A stretch of DNA of 64,000 bases from Paenibacillus glycanilyticus NBRC 16618 (lineage in GTDB: Bacteria; Bacillota; Bacilli; Paenibacillales; Paenibacillaceae), in assembly GCF_004000805.1 (NCBI RefSeq), contig NZ_BILY01000001.1, positions 286,906 to 350,905 on the forward strand. The letters are read 5' to 3'. Positions 1 through 10,954 of this stretch are shown in pieces. Each line of letters starts with the position of its first letter. Position 1 is the stretch's first letter. The notes beneath the pieces are model-generated. The model was not told the DNA's origin. It was given only the letters and a program-made list of their open reading frames with translations, and ran no database searches. Made by a program: the position numbers and the translations under genes.

Positions 1-110
1 CCGCTGAGCTCCTTCATTTTGTCTTCGCTGAATACTTGCTTGTTGTGAAGCAAGTAACCGTTTTTATTATAAAACTCAACTTCCTGCGGTAAAAGTAATG
101 CATTTGTCAT
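1..110 (-). CDS. PhyH-family dioxygenase, N-terminal fragment cut by the window edge
   Basis: Only the first 36 codons are inside the window. An ATG at 108-110 follows a GGAGGGG ribosome-binding site about 8 bases upstream. The visible peptide (MTNALLLPQEVEFYNKNGYL...) has the 'FYxxNGYLL' opening typical of phytanoyl-CoA dioxygenase-like (PhyH, PF05721) Fe(II)/2-oxoglutarate oxygenases. The catalytic HxD...H residues would lie outside the window, so the call rests on the N-terminus alone. A second, complete PhyH gene sits at about 44.5 kb, also beside an AraC regulator. Confidence 0.55.
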   Translation of the reverse strand, partial: MTNALLLPQEVEFYNKNGYLLHNKQVFSEDKMKELS

Positions 111-296
111 TTGTAAATCCCCTCCGTTAATGTGGTTGTTGTTTCTGAACCAATCATAACGGGAATGCCCTTATTCGTACTTCTCGTTATTTCCTGTAAA
201 GTTGATTTATCTTCGGAACTATTCTTTATGCCCTTCTGTTAGCCGATTTAACTTGTAAAATTTCTCAAGATGCTTGCCCGAGCATCCGGATGTTGA

Positions 297-560
297 ATGC
301 GTAGTATGATGCGAGGTCAATGCGTTAAAACTCATCAGCTTGGAGATGAACTTGGCATTGCCAAGGATCGAAGACATACCGATTTAGATGAAATAAGAGC
401 TTCACGCTATTGTCGACGCCTCCCGTACCAAGCAGAAAAATAATATGATGATGAAAACAGCGGTTTATACGTATTATTTTCTCATGGTGAAGCAAGTTGT
501 CTAGCAAGGGAAATATGGAAGAACGAAGAATTCCGGGAGTTTATCGGGAGCAACTATTAA
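297..560 (+). pseudogene. Unidentified decayed reading frame
   Basis: One plus-strand frame runs from an ATG at 297 to a TAA at 558 with a single in-frame TAA at 441. The part after the stop (ending HGEASCLAREIWKNEEF... SNY) has protein-like composition, as does the part before it (QLGDELGIAKDRRHTDLDEI). I do not recognise the family. No good ribosome-binding site precedes the ATG. It may be the tail of a lost gene or chance coding-like DNA. The rest of 111-668 shows no other supportable gene. Confidence 0.25.
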
Positions 561-578
561 ATTCTCTAGTAAAAGATC

Positions 579-617
579 AATAGCCGGTAAGGGCATTTGT
601 TCCCTTAGCCGGCTATT
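579..617. terminator. Hairpin terminator after the AraC gene
   Basis: AATAGCCGG-TAAGGG pairs with CCCTTA-(G)-CCGGCTATT around an 8-base loop, about 15 base pairs with one bulged G. It lies about 50 bases beyond the stop of the minus-strand AraC gene and is symmetric enough to act in both directions. The T-rich tail is modest. Confidence 0.6.
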
Positions 618-668
618 ATAAATTAATGGCTATATTTATCCATCTGCATTTGTAAGGTATAGAATGAT

Positions 669-1562
669 TTATTGCAAATATGTCTTACGATACTGATTCG
701 GCGATATCCCCTTAAGCCGCTTGAACATTTTGATAAAATAGCTCGTATCATTGTAGCCAATCGACATAGCAATTTCGGAAATACTCCGTTCCGAGTCCAC
801 CAGTTGCTGCTCCGCTCTTTGTATTCGCAGATTATGCAAGTAATCTGTAAAAGATAGATGCATCATGGCCTTGAACAGTCTTGCAAAATGACTATAGCTC
901 AGCATTGCTTTCTGACTGACTATGGATGCTGACAAATCTTCATGCAGATGCTCATGAATGTATTGGATAATCTGTTCAAACTTCTGGATATGAACCGGCG
1001 GTACTCGTCTATATTCCCCGCTTGAACGAAACCAATCCACTGCCGGATTTCTAAGCAAATACAGCGTGATTTGATAGAGAATGGACGTGACCCCGAGCTC
1101 GAAACCGATATTTTGATACCTATATTCTTCATAAATGTCCATGATCCAGCTATTCATCCGTCTTTGGTCTTCTTTATTTAACCGCAATGCTCTAGGATGC
1201 GCTTCCAGCGAAGCCAGAATTGGCCGAACATAGCGCAGTTCGAACGCCAAGCTTGACAGCGGCTCCAATACCTCAGGGTCAAACCCCAGCACATAATGTT
1301 CAGACGCCATGCCTTTTTCTACGATAACAGCATGCACCTCACAGGGATAGATTAGAATCAAATCTCCTGCCGATACTTCCTTTCTTCCATTTCCCACCTC
1401 AAGAATAGCTTCGCCTTTTGTAAAATAAATTATCTCGAGGTGATAGTGCCAATGATAGCCGGAGTGATAACCATCCGTTTCTGTCTCAAGCTTCCCCGTA
1501 TAAAATGGGTGCTCAAATCCACCGTTCTGATTTTTATTCTGTTCAAACACCGGCGTCACCAT
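669..1562 (-). CDS. AraC-family transcriptional regulator with N-terminal cupin
   Basis: A 297-residue one-component regulator. Residues about 20-110 form an AraC_binding-type cupin with the usual 'GYHWHYHLEIIYFTKGEA' pattern, which probably senses a sugar. Residues about 200-297 carry two helix-turn-helix units, including SYSHFARLFKAMM and SEIAMSIGYNDTSYFIKMFK, followed by the typical GISPNQYRK ending. The ATG at 1562 has GGAG eight bases upstream. It is divergent from the glycosidase gene at 1681, so that gene is its most likely target (inferred from position). Confidence 0.9.
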   Translation of the reverse strand: MVTPVFEQNKNQNGGFEHPFYTGKLETETDGYHSGYHWHYHLEIIYFTKGEAILEVGNGRKEVSAGDLILIYPCEVHAVIVEKGMASEHYVLGFDPEVLEPLSSLAFELRYVRPILASLEAHPRALRLNKEDQRRMNSWIMDIYEEYRYQNIGFELGVTSILYQITLYLLRNPAVDWFRSSGEYRRVPPVHIQKFEQIIQYIHEHLHEDLSASIVSQKAMLSYSHFARLFKAMMHLSFTDYLHNLRIQRAEQQLVDSERSISEIAMSIGYNDTSYFIKMFKRLKGISPNQYRKTYLQ

Positions 1563-1680
1563 GCTATCAACTCCATGATAGAATCGTTATATTTTTGATC
1601 ATCCCTATTATAGCGTAGCTGCAGTCATTTTCGATATGATTTTGAAGAGGAAACTAGCGTTATAAAGGAGAATTATCTTC

Positions 1681-3624
1681 ATGTCCACTAATTCGTTATT
1701 GCAATTACAAAGTCCCTTCTTTCTCGGAGTCAACTATTGGGCATCACATGCCGGCACCAGAATGTGGTCCGACTGGAGACCCGAGGTCGTTGAACGAGAC
1801 TTTCGTCTTCTTGCCGATTCTGGAGTAGAAGTATTGCGAGTATTCCCGCTATGGCCGGATTTCCAGCCGATTCATCGTTTGTATGGATCACAAGGCATGG
1901 ACAAAGGCATTCGGTTTGGCGAACAGCATGTACCGGATACCGAAGCCGGGCGCGCGGGAATGTCAGAGCTCATGATGGAACGGTTTGTTCAACTGGTTGA
2001 ATTAGCCGAGCGTTACAAGATCAAGCTTATCGTTGGCTTAATCACTGGCTGGATGAGCGGTCGTTTATTTGTACCGCCAGCCTTGGAGGGCAGATCTATT
2101 CTTACAGATCCTGATGCCATTCGTTGGCAGAGTCGATTCGTCACTTATTTCATCAGGTATACGCGAGAATTAGATACCATTATTGCCTGGGATTTAGGCA
2201 ACGAGTGCAATGTCATGGGAGAAGTAAACAACCGCGAGGAGGCTTGGTTATGGACATCATCCATTGCCAATGCTATTAAGTCCGCCGACTCTAGCAGGCC
2301 GCTTATCTCAGGCATGCACAGCCTCATTCCCTCAGGGAATTGGACGATGCAGGACCAAGGGGAGTTAACCGATATTTTAACGACGCACCCCTATCCTTAT
2401 TGGACACCATATGCCGACTTCGACCCGATTAACACGATACGTCCTATCGTACACGCTACGGCAGAAAGCCTGTTTTACAGTGGAATTGGCGGAAAGCCTT
2501 GCTTCGCGGAAGAGATGGGCACGATGGGGCCAATGGTATGCAGCGAAGAGGTAGCTGCAGCTTTCGCACGCACGAGCATGCTGACGCAATGGAGTCATGG
2601 ATTGCCCGGATTATTATGGTGGTGTGCCAATGACCAGACCAAACTCGAACACGCTCCCTATGATTGGGTAGCTTGCGAAAGCGAGCTTGGATTATTGACT
2701 GAGGATGGCCGCGTTAAGCCGGCATTGCTCGAGATGGCCCGAATCAAACAGCAGATCTCGGAACTACCGATTGCCTCATTGCCGACTAGAATCATCGACG
2801 CTGTGTGTATCATTAATACCGAACAGGATCACTGGGGTACGGCGCTTGGCTCTTTCATTCTTGCCAAGCAGGCAGGGCTCGATATTGAATATCAATTCGA
2901 AGATCAGCCTCTAAAAGATGCCCCTCTCTATCTGCTTCCAAGCTTGACGGGAGTATCGGGCATTCCAAAGCGCCGATGGGAACAGCTTCTCGAGAAAGTT
3001 CACGAAGGATCGTCCCTTTATGTCTCCATGGACGGAGCAAATATGCTTAATTTCACCGAATTAACGGGTCTTAAAGTGCTCAATCGGATGCGCAGGGGAC
3101 GTCCTGCTGAAGTCACGCTTCATGATGCTGATGAATCGGTTAACCTATCGATTCCCGCAGCATTCCGGCTTGTGCTCCAGGCTGTGCATGGTGAAGTTCT
3201 GGCAACGGAATCTGATGGTAATATAGTGTTTTCTAAGGCAGTCTACGGGAAAGGCAGTATTTATTTCCTGTCGCTTCCAATAGAACTTGCAATGGCTCAG
3301 CAGCAAGAAACGAGCTACCGGCCTCAGGAGCATCCTTACTGGAAAATATATAACATATTAAAGTCATCCATTGTTTCTCATAGAGTAGCTACGATTGAGA
3401 ATCCGAATATTGGCATTACCGAGCATCCCGCCGAGCAAGATTCCAGAATTCTCGTCTTGATTAACTACTCTCCGGAGAAACAGGACGGAACACTTCAGCT
3501 TCATGAGGGCTGGGAAATAAATTCTGTTTGGTACGGTGAAGTTAAGGCAAATGAATCAGTTAACGGAATTCCATTATCCATTGACAACAATGAAGCAATT
3601 ATTATGCGGCTTGCCAAGAAATAA
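1681..3624 (+). CDS. Clan GH-A glycoside hydrolase (GH5-like) with GH42-trimerisation-like domain
   Basis: A 647-residue cytosolic enzyme with no signal peptide. The N-terminal half is a TIM barrel: FLGVNYWAS near residue 14, the acid/base motif WDLGNECN (E175) and the nucleophile motif PCFAEEMGTMG (E278), spaced as in clan GH-A retaining glycosidases. Residues about 365-560 resemble the amidotransferase-like middle domain of GH42 beta-galactosidases, followed by a small beta domain. AAAGGAG precedes the ATG. The exact family and substrate are not clear; beta-mannosidase, beta-galactosidase or exo-beta-glucanase activity would all fit. It stands alone on the plus strand, divergent from the AraC gene. 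Confidence 0.75.
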   Translation: MSTNSLLQLQSPFFLGVNYWASHAGTRMWSDWRPEVVERDFRLLADSGVEVLRVFPLWPDFQPIHRLYGSQGMDKGIRFGEQHVPDTEAGRAGMSELMMERFVQLVELAERYKIKLIVGLITGWMSGRLFVPPALEGRSILTDPDAIRWQSRFVTYFIRYTRELDTIIAWDLGNECNVMGEVNNREEAWLWTSSIANAIKSADSSRPLISGMHSLIPSGNWTMQDQGELTDILTTHPYPYWTPYADFDPINTIRPIVHATAESLFYSGIGGKPCFAEEMGTMGPMVCSEEVAAAFARTSMLTQWSHGLPGLLWWCANDQTKLEHAPYDWVACESELGLLTEDGRVKPALLEMARIKQQISELPIASLPTRIIDAVCIINTEQDHWGTALGSFILAKQAGLDIEYQFEDQPLKDAPLYLLPSLTGVSGIPKRRWEQLLEKVHEGSSLYVSMDGANMLNFTELTGLKVLNRMRRGRPAEVTLHDADESVNLSIPAAFRLVLQAVHGEVLATESDGNIVFSKAVYGKGSIYFLSLPIELAMAQQQETSYRPQEHPYWKIYNILKSSIVSHRVATIENPNIGITEHPAEQDSRILVLINYSPEKQDGTLQLHEGWEINSVWYGEVKANESVNGIPLSIDNNEAIIMRLAKK

Positions 3625-3636
3625 ATAATAGAAACA

Positions 3637-3671
3637 ATCTTAGGGACAGCCGCATAAGCTGTCCCTAAGAT
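3637..3671 (+). terminator. Perfect 14-bp hairpin after the GH-A gene
   Basis: ATCTTAGGGACAGC and GCTGTCCCTAAGAT flank a seven-base loop 12 bases after the glycosidase stop. There is no strong T-run, so it may act mainly to stabilise the mRNA end. Confidence 0.6.
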
Positions 3672-3694
3672 GAAACATTAGAGCCAATCTGGCT

Positions 3695-3808
3695 CTACCA
3701 GCCGCATATTGCGGCAACCGTACGCTCTTCCCCTTCCCACAGGTCGAAGAGGATAATCTCGTCATGTTCACCCGGCAACGGATTTCGATCTGCTTTAATT
3801 AGAAGAGA
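3695..3808 (-). pseudogene. Stranded C-terminal coding fragment
   Basis: Downstream of the ferredoxin a minus-strand frame stays open for about 36 codons, from a TAA near 3811 to a TAG at 3695-3697. It reads SLLIKADRNPLPGEHDEIIL then FDLWEGEERTVAAICGW. It has no start codon with a ribosome-binding site and looks like the last 35 residues of a protein whose body is gone. I do not recognise the family. Confidence 0.3.
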
Positions 3809-3816
3809 TTATTAAA

Positions 3817-5612
<1,796 letters not shown>

Positions 5613-5696
5613 CCTGAATACCCCCATTTAGATTATCAGCCGCTGTTCATCCCATGTTTATGGATTAATTCTAATGGAGAGACGGCCTAGCATACA

Positions 5697-5724
5697 TGTA
5701 TATTTCATCTGTATTTATGGACAA
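5697..5724 (-). promoter_or_regulatory. Likely sigma-A promoter for the GH39-ferredoxin unit
   Basis: On the minus strand TTGTCC is followed after 16 bases by TATACA, about 85 bases ahead of the GH39 start. It lies just downstream of the terminator of the preceding operon, so GH39-fer can be transcribed separately. Confidence 0.45.
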
Positions 5725-5744
5725 TTGTTAGATTCCTTTCGTAT

Positions 5745-5792
5745 GAAAACAAGCCCCCCTTCTGCTGTATTGCAAAAGGAGGGCTTGTTTTC
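5745..5792 (-). terminator. Rho-independent terminator of operon B
   Basis: GAAAACAAGCCCTCCTT and AAGGGGGGCTTGTTTTC form a 17-bp stem with one mismatch. It starts 14 bases after the stop of the six-hairpin glycosidase gene, and its distal arm supplies a U-rich end. Confidence 0.8.
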
Positions 5793-5805
5793 ATTTATCG
5801 GCGGT

Positions 5806-8040
5806 TCACTCGTTAAACAGTTTATAATAACAAAATAGCATCCATGCATGAACATGAGCGCAATAAGGCTGGAAGGCGTCCTCTACCCAAAAAGGATATA
5901 ACCCTTCTCTTTGGGATACCGAAGAGTTCAAGCTGTCCGCAAAGGTCCAATGACCTACCCAATAATCCGGATAATGTTCCGCGAAGCGGTGAAAAGTAAG
6001 TTTCTTGAACAGTTTAATGGCTTCTTCCTTATCAAAGCTTGACAGGCCAATGATTAACGGACCTTGATGAGAGAACCAAATTCCCCCATCCTCCCCATCG
6101 CCTTTGCTCCATAAAGGAACCTCTCTTGTTCGGGCTCCGTATTTCTCTTCATCCAATACCCTTGCCTTGATCTCGGCATACAGCTGCTTCTTCCTATCAA
6201 CAGGGAAGCTCTCGGTCTGCAGCAGAAAAGTCTGGGGCTCGATACATAAATGTTCCATGCCGAACTTCAGCTCAGGTTCGTCCTCCTCGCATAAATAGCA
6301 GCGCGGAGAAAAGGTTCTGCCCTGCATATCCGTCATAAAAGCAGCGGATAACGCATCATGGTATTCCTTGCATTCGCTAATAAAGGATTGAAGCAGAGCC
6401 TTGTCCTCTATAAAGGAATTCGAGAGTTCTAATTCCCATAATAACCGTGGAATAACGGCCAGCGCCATCGTTGTGTTTAAATGGGACTGCGCGAAGTTCC
6501 AGTAAATATTCGGAGAATAAGGATGAAAGAAACTGTCGCTCCAATCGGAGTTTAGCATTCTAATCAGTCCATGCCTGCCCCTGCCGACCACATCTCTTAG
6601 GTATACGAAATGCTTGACGAGAAACGTTAATACGGCATCTTTGCGGTCATGCTCAACGGGATAATAGCTGATGCTTTCATTAAGGAATGCGTAATCCCCC
6701 GTCACGTTCAAGTATTCGGCCACAGCCATAAACATGTACAGCTGCGCATCGCTCTCCATATATACGCCTGGATCGCTATAACCAAAGCCAATATTCTGCC
6801 GTTTGATTTCGCCGTCACTTAATGAATGCTTCATCGAATATCGGATACAGGATTTGGCAAGCTTCGGATTCGTATAAATGAGAGGTAAGCTATGCTGAAG
6901 ATGATCTCGATTGGAAGCATTCTGCCCAAGATGATACGCATATACGGAGCCTTGCGGGATATACGTTTCTTGGAAGTATTGGCTGTACGTTGCCATCGCT
7001 TCGAGCGTATACGCATTCCATATCATTTCGGAGCGCAGAATTAAATCCTGCTCCCTCGACAAATCAGGAAGAGCCTGTTGCCATAAATGAGCATAAGCAC
7101 CCGCTGATTCATTAATCGGCTTAGCATGGGACAACATTTGTTCGACTTGATTCTGTATCTCGTCCCCTGCATGGTCAAAGGCCAAACCGATAATGAATTG
7201 GAAGTTCTTCTGCTCTCCAGCAAGAAGCTCGGCTTCAAACTCCGCAAATAAGACATCCCCGATATCCGTTTTCTTGAAGCCTGCCCTGCTTGTATGGGAA
7301 GGGTCTGCAACCGCATGCATAAACACGGACGGAGGGGCAACGTCATGCGTGAAGCTATCCCTTGCATCATCCGGCAATACAAGCAGCTTTAACGGCTCGC
7401 AAGAAATGTCCGCTATCGCGATAGTCTGATTGCGTTGAACGCTTAACTGATTTCGATACTCCACAAGACGTTTGTCGGGAGCAGCCGATTGATCATTCAT
7501 CAGCAGGTATCGAACAAGCAGCTTTTCCGTATAATTAACCTTCACAGGAGATTGACCGTTGTTTCTTAAGCTCAGTTGAACAAGCATAGACGGATTGCCC
7601 TTATGCAGCTCCATGGAGGGCTGCATGGAAATGGTCTTGGATACGGCCACCTGCTCGTCAAAGCTATAGCCATAATGGGCATATCCTACTCCAAAGCGAG
7701 ATTGCGATTTAATGGAAGGATTGGCATGTTCCCCGACTAATAAATACTCGGCAGCCGATTGATCAATACCGCTTGCTATACGGAGGATGGATTGATTCCA
7801 TCCTTTGTTTTTCCCTGCGTGATTCAGCCTGGCCCATCCGCGCTCGCCGGTTATGAACTCATACATCCCGCTTGCATGCGCGAATACAGTGGCCCGATAG
7901 TTGCCGAGCAGAAAGCAAGGATCCTCCGGGAGCTTCGCATCTTGACCTGCTTTATCCTTGGCGAAGAACGGATAGCCGCCCATATAGTGATAGACCGGCA
8001 AACGATCCTTATCCAGATCCCAATGACCCACTTTGTTCAT
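5806..8040 (-). CDS. Six-hairpin glycosidase-like protein (GH94-like)
   Basis: A cytosolic protein of about 744 residues and last gene of operon B. The N-terminal third is beta-rich. The C-terminal two thirds look like an (alpha/alpha)6 barrel with motifs such as YIPQGSVYAYHLGQNASNRD, DPGVYMESDAQLYMF and LIRMLNSDWSDSFF; the last recalls the DWND region of GH94 phosphorylases and related six-hairpin glycosidases. I cannot tell hydrolase from phosphorylase by eye. The ATG at 8040 is chosen because GGAAAGG lies upstream; an in-frame TTG at 8061 has no ribosome-binding site. It follows the FAD oxidoreductase gene by 24 bases. Confidence 0.65.
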   Translation of the reverse strand: MNKVGHWDLDKDRLPVYHYMGGYPFFAKDKAGQDAKLPEDPCFLLGNYRATVFAHASGMYEFITGERGWARLNHAGKNKGWNQSILRIASGIDQSAAEYLLVGEHANPSIKSQSRFGVGYAHYGYSFDEQVAVSKTISMQPSMELHKGNPSMLVQLSLRNNGQSPVKVNYTEKLLVRYLLMNDQSAAPDKRLVEYRNQLSVQRNQTIAIADISCEPLKLLVLPDDARDSFTHDVAPPSVFMHAVADPSHTSRAGFKKTDIGDVLFAEFEAELLAGEQKNFQFIIGLAFDHAGDEIQNQVEQMLSHAKPINESAGAYAHLWQQALPDLSREQDLILRSEMIWNAYTLEAMATYSQYFQETYIPQGSVYAYHLGQNASNRDHLQHSLPLIYTNPKLAKSCIRYSMKHSLSDGEIKRQNIGFGYSDPGVYMESDAQLYMFMAVAEYLNVTGDYAFLNESISYYPVEHDRKDAVLTFLVKHFVYLRDVVGRGRHGLIRMLNSDWSDSFFHPYSPNIYWNFAQSHLNTTMALAVIPRLLWELELSNSFIEDKALLQSFISECKEYHDALSAAFMTDMQGRTFSPRCYLCEEDEPELKFGMEHLCIEPQTFLLQTESFPVDRKKQLYAEIKARVLDEEKYGARTREVPLWSKGDGEDGGIWFSHQGPLIIGLSSFDKEEAIKLFKKLTFHRFAEHYPDYWVGHWTFADSLNSSVSQREGLYPFWVEDAFQPYCAHVHAWMLFCYYKLFNE

Positions 8041-8064
8041 GCCTTTACACAACCTTTCCAAACG

Positions 8065-9339
8065 CTATAAAATAACATCCTGCGAACGAAGTTTATTCAA
8101 TAATAAGATCATGGGTAATTGTCTTATGGCCTTACCATGCGCAATACTAAGCGCTGCCGCCGTGCCGGCCGCCTGTCCCATTGCCATGCATTGCGCGGAA
8201 TTGCGGGCAGAGGCCTGGGCGCTATGCGTTGCGGATAAGCAGCGACCCGCAACGATCAGATTGTCGATGCCTTGCGGGAGAAGAGAGCGAAACGGAATAT
8301 GATAATAGCCGTCGCCCTGCACATAAACCCAACGGGTATCCGCTCCGGCGCGATGATCCTCTATCGGAGCCCCGCAGCAGGCAATACCGTCGTCAAACCG
8401 TCGTCCCGCTATAACATCTTCCTCCGTAAGCTGGTATTCCCCTGTAATACGTCTTGTTTCCCGGACGCCGATATAATGGCTGGTGCCAATCAGCGACCCG
8501 TTCTCAAATCCCGGTACGCAGTCCTTAAGGAAGCGCACATACTCCTGAGTTTGCTTTCGTCCCTCTACCTCTGCGAGCGTAAGCGCATACGGGTCTGTGG
8601 CGTCGATTCCGCTTACCCTGACCATATTGGCTTGAATAATTCCGGAATGAGGGGTGACATGCCAGGAGCCTTCTTCCCGCGGCAGCACGTAATCGCCTGA
8701 TCGGTTGGCAGCCTTCATCTTACCGGAAAGCTCGGCATGACTGATTGTTCGCGCAGTTTCAACATCTATATTAGCCAGAAAGAAAATCGTAGACAAGGAT
8801 TGAAGCTCATTGGCATCGCATTTCTCAAACGGAGCGCCTGCTCTGGCTGCTATATCTCCATCGCCGGTGGTATCCACATAAATCTTGGCCGTTACTTCCG
8901 TCAGCCCCTGCTTATTGGCAAGCACGACATTTGTAATGTTACCTTCCGACTGATGGACCAAGCTGGCATAAGTATGGTACAAGAGCTCGGCACCCGCTGT
9001 CAGCACCGCATTCTCGTAAACGACCTTCAAAAGCTCCACGTCATAGGTAATTCCGGTTCCCGCTCCATACGTATTCCTGCGTTCGAATGCCGCATTAGCG
9101 TTCAATAATTGCTGGGCAAGTTCCCAGGGAATTCCGCCAACAATTCTTTGCTGCTGCTTGGGGGTATAAAATCCGTAAAAGGTATCCACTCCGGTTGCTG
9201 TTCTAGAGCCGCCTAGACAACCCTGCGATTCTACCAGCAATACCTTCAGTCCGCTGCGGGCAGCGCTGATGGCCGCGCAAACGCCTGCAGCGCCGCCGCC
9301 GAGTACCAGCACGTCAACGTTTTTTTTAATCGTCGTCAC
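8065..9339 (-). CDS. FAD-dependent oxidoreductase (FAD_oxidored family)
   Basis: A 424-residue flavoprotein. The dinucleotide-binding motif GGGAAG (residues 14-19), the acidic end of strand 2 (VES) and the following GCLGGSRTATG match the FAD-dependent oxidoreductase family PF12831, which occurs widely in Bacillota sugar clusters with poorly defined substrates. A second FAD-contacting segment, NLIVAGRCLSATHSAQASAR, lies near the C-terminus. It sits 18 bases after the SIS gene and just before the glycosidase gene. A role in oxidising a sugar or glycoside is inferred from context only. Confidence 0.8.
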   Translation of the reverse strand: MTTIKKNVDVLVLGGGAAGVCAAISAARSGLKVLLVESQGCLGGSRTATGVDTFYGFYTPKQQQRIVGGIPWELAQQLLNANAAFERRNTYGAGTGITYDVELLKVVYENAVLTAGAELLYHTYASLVHQSEGNITNVVLANKQGLTEVTAKIYVDTTGDGDIAARAGAPFEKCDANELQSLSTIFFLANIDVETARTISHAELSGKMKAANRSGDYVLPREEGSWHVTPHSGIIQANMVRVSGIDATDPYALTLAEVEGRKQTQEYVRFLKDCVPGFENGSLIGTSHYIGVRETRRITGEYQLTEEDVIAGRRFDDGIACCGAPIEDHRAGADTRWVYVQGDGYYHIPFRSLLPQGIDNLIVAGRCLSATHSAQASARNSAQCMAMGQAAGTAAALSIAHGKAIRQLPMILLLNKLRSQDVIL

Positions 9340-9357
9340 AGCCTGTTTCCTCCTCCG

Positions 9358-10149
9358 CTAGATTGTTCTTGTCGTCCGCCAGTATTCTTCATAAGAAGCA
9401 TTGAACAAACGATTGGACTCCTCGTCTCCAACAAAAATCGAGCTCGTAATGACTTTCGGCGGTTTTCCTGCCTGCGTCAGCTTATCGGCCACTTTGCATT
9501 TAATCAAATTGACGATAATCGTATTTCCGATCGTAGATCCAGGTCCTACCGGCGTGTCCAATCCTTCGATCTTAACCATGGCATCCCCAGGCACGGCACC
9601 GTTATCAATGACGATATCCGCAAGTTCGAACAATCGGGAGCCGGAGCTGTGCTTGGATCGGCTTTGATGGCTATGCCCCACAGAAGTTACGGCAATAAGG
9701 GGAATGTTCCGTTCCTTCATCGCCAAGGCGAGATCAACAACAACACTGCCCGCTCCGCTGTGAGAGAAAAGAATCATGCTGTCATGCGGACCATAGTGGA
9801 AATTATCCGCAATGACACGACCGAAGCCTTCTACATTTTCCAGGAACATGGCTTGACGCTGTCCATTGCTTCCCACTACCGCGTGGTGATTCGTTAAGGC
9901 TAGCTCAACCATGGGATGAAAGCCGGGAAAGCTGCCGTAACGCGGATACATCTCTTCCACGGCCATCCGCGAATGCCCGCTTCCGAACAAATGAACCAGC
10001 CCTTCGCTATTGATGCTGTTGAAACAAACCTCTGCCGCCTGGTTAATGGCATCCATCTGGGTCTGTTCAACGCGTTCAATCACTCTCTTCACGCCATCCA
10101 TATAGTTGTTGTCCAGACGGCTATAAGCTTCCTCATTATAAATCGTCAT
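9358..10149 (-). CDS. SIS-domain sugar isomerase-like protein
   Basis: A 263-residue SIS (sugar isomerase) domain protein. The phosphosugar-binding patterns HLFGSGHSRMAVEEMYPR and ILFSHSGAGSVVVDLALAMK, and the SVGHSHQSRSKHSSGSRLFE segment, match the SIS proteins formerly called UPF0309. Such proteins bind or isomerise phosphosugars, often amino or keto sugars. ATG at 10149 has GGGGAG about 11 bases upstream. It follows the SDR gene by 26 bases within operon B and could act on the product of the ROK kinase (inference). Confidence 0.8.
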   Translation of the reverse strand: MTIYNEEAYSRLDNNYMDGVKRVIERVEQTQMDAINQAAEVCFNSINSEGLVHLFGSGHSRMAVEEMYPRYGSFPGFHPMVELALTNHHAVVGSNGQRQAMFLENVEGFGRVIADNFHYGPHDSMILFSHSGAGSVVVDLALAMKERNIPLIAVTSVGHSHQSRSKHSSGSRLFELADIVIDNGAVPGDAMVKIEGLDTPVGPGSTIGNTIIVNLIKCKVADKLTQAGKPPKVITSSIFVGDEESNRLFNASYEEYWRTTRTI

Positions 10150-10175
10150 TCTCTTAATCTCCCCTATTTGAATAT

Positions 10176-10952
10176 TTATTGGGCGCTCCAGCCTCCGTCG
10201 ACGGGCAGCGCAATTCCGGTAATAAATTTGGATTCCTGGCTTGCCAGGAAAAGAATTGCTTCAACAACGTCGCTGGGGTAACCCACATGCGGCGCCAAGG
10301 GCTGAAATTCCGTTAAAGCCTCGCGAATGACGGGATCATTAATCGCCCGCTGGGACATCGGCGTATCGAGTAATCCCGGACAAACCACGTTAATGCGAAT
10401 GTTGCTCTTGGCGTAATAGACCGCTGCCGACTTGCTGAGCGAGATAACAGCTCCACGGCTGGCAGCATAGGCATGGGTAGTAAAATGTGCTCTAGTTCCT
10501 ACCATGCCAAGAACCGAGGAAATATTAACAATCGAGCCATGTCCCTGGCGGAGCATTCGCTTAAGGGCTATTCGATTGCTCTGATAGACACTTTTGACAT
10601 TGATGTTCATTGCCTGATCCCAGCCTGCCTCGGAGCATTCATCAAGCGGCCCGTCTCCAAAGCGCCTGGCACTTATTCCCGCAACGTGTACAAGAATATC
10701 AATCCGTTCAAAATGCTGCTCCAGTTCCATAGCGACAGCATCCATTTCTGATGTGTTCGTTCCATCCGCCTTCCGATAAATGACATTCGGATGGGTAAGC
10801 AAACTTCTCTGAGCCTCACTGAACTGCTCTTCCGCTTCCAGACCGATAACGGCAACAGAGGCGCCTTCTTCTATAAACCGTTTGACGGCTTCAAGTCCAA
10901 TTCCCCCTGTACCCCCGACAACAAGAACATACTGGTTGGCAAACCTCATCAT
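10176..10952 (-). CDS. Short-chain dehydrogenase/reductase with YxxxR in place of YxxxK
   Basis: A 258-residue SDR. The cofactor motif GGTGGIG (13-19), the VHVAG segment (89-93) and NISS (143-146) are normal. The active-site motif is Y162-AAS-R166 (codon CGT at 10455-10457) where the family has YxxxK, and the serine-to-tyrosine spacing is 16 instead of about 13. The C-terminal LPVDGGWSAQ is standard. It may still be active with an altered proton relay, or bind without turnover. Its start lies 2 bases after the lactonase-like gene, showing tight coupling. Confidence 0.85.
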   Translation of the reverse strand: MMRFANQYVLVVGGTGGIGLEAVKRFIEEGASVAVIGLEAEEQFSEAQRSLLTHPNVIYRKADGTNTSEMDAVAMELEQHFERIDILVHVAGISARRFGDGPLDECSEAGWDQAMNINVKSVYQSNRIALKRMLRQGHGSIVNISSVLGMVGTRAHFTTHAYAASRGAVISLSKSAAVYYAKSNIRINVVCPGLLDTPMSQRAINDPVIREALTEFQPLAPHVGYPSDVVEAILFLASQESKFITGIALPVDGGWSAQ

Positions 10953-10954
10953 TT

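Noticed and set aside
325..507. 60-codon minus-strand open frame
   Set aside because: No ribosome-binding site, odd composition (His runs), and it lies antisense to the more protein-like plus-strand remnant.
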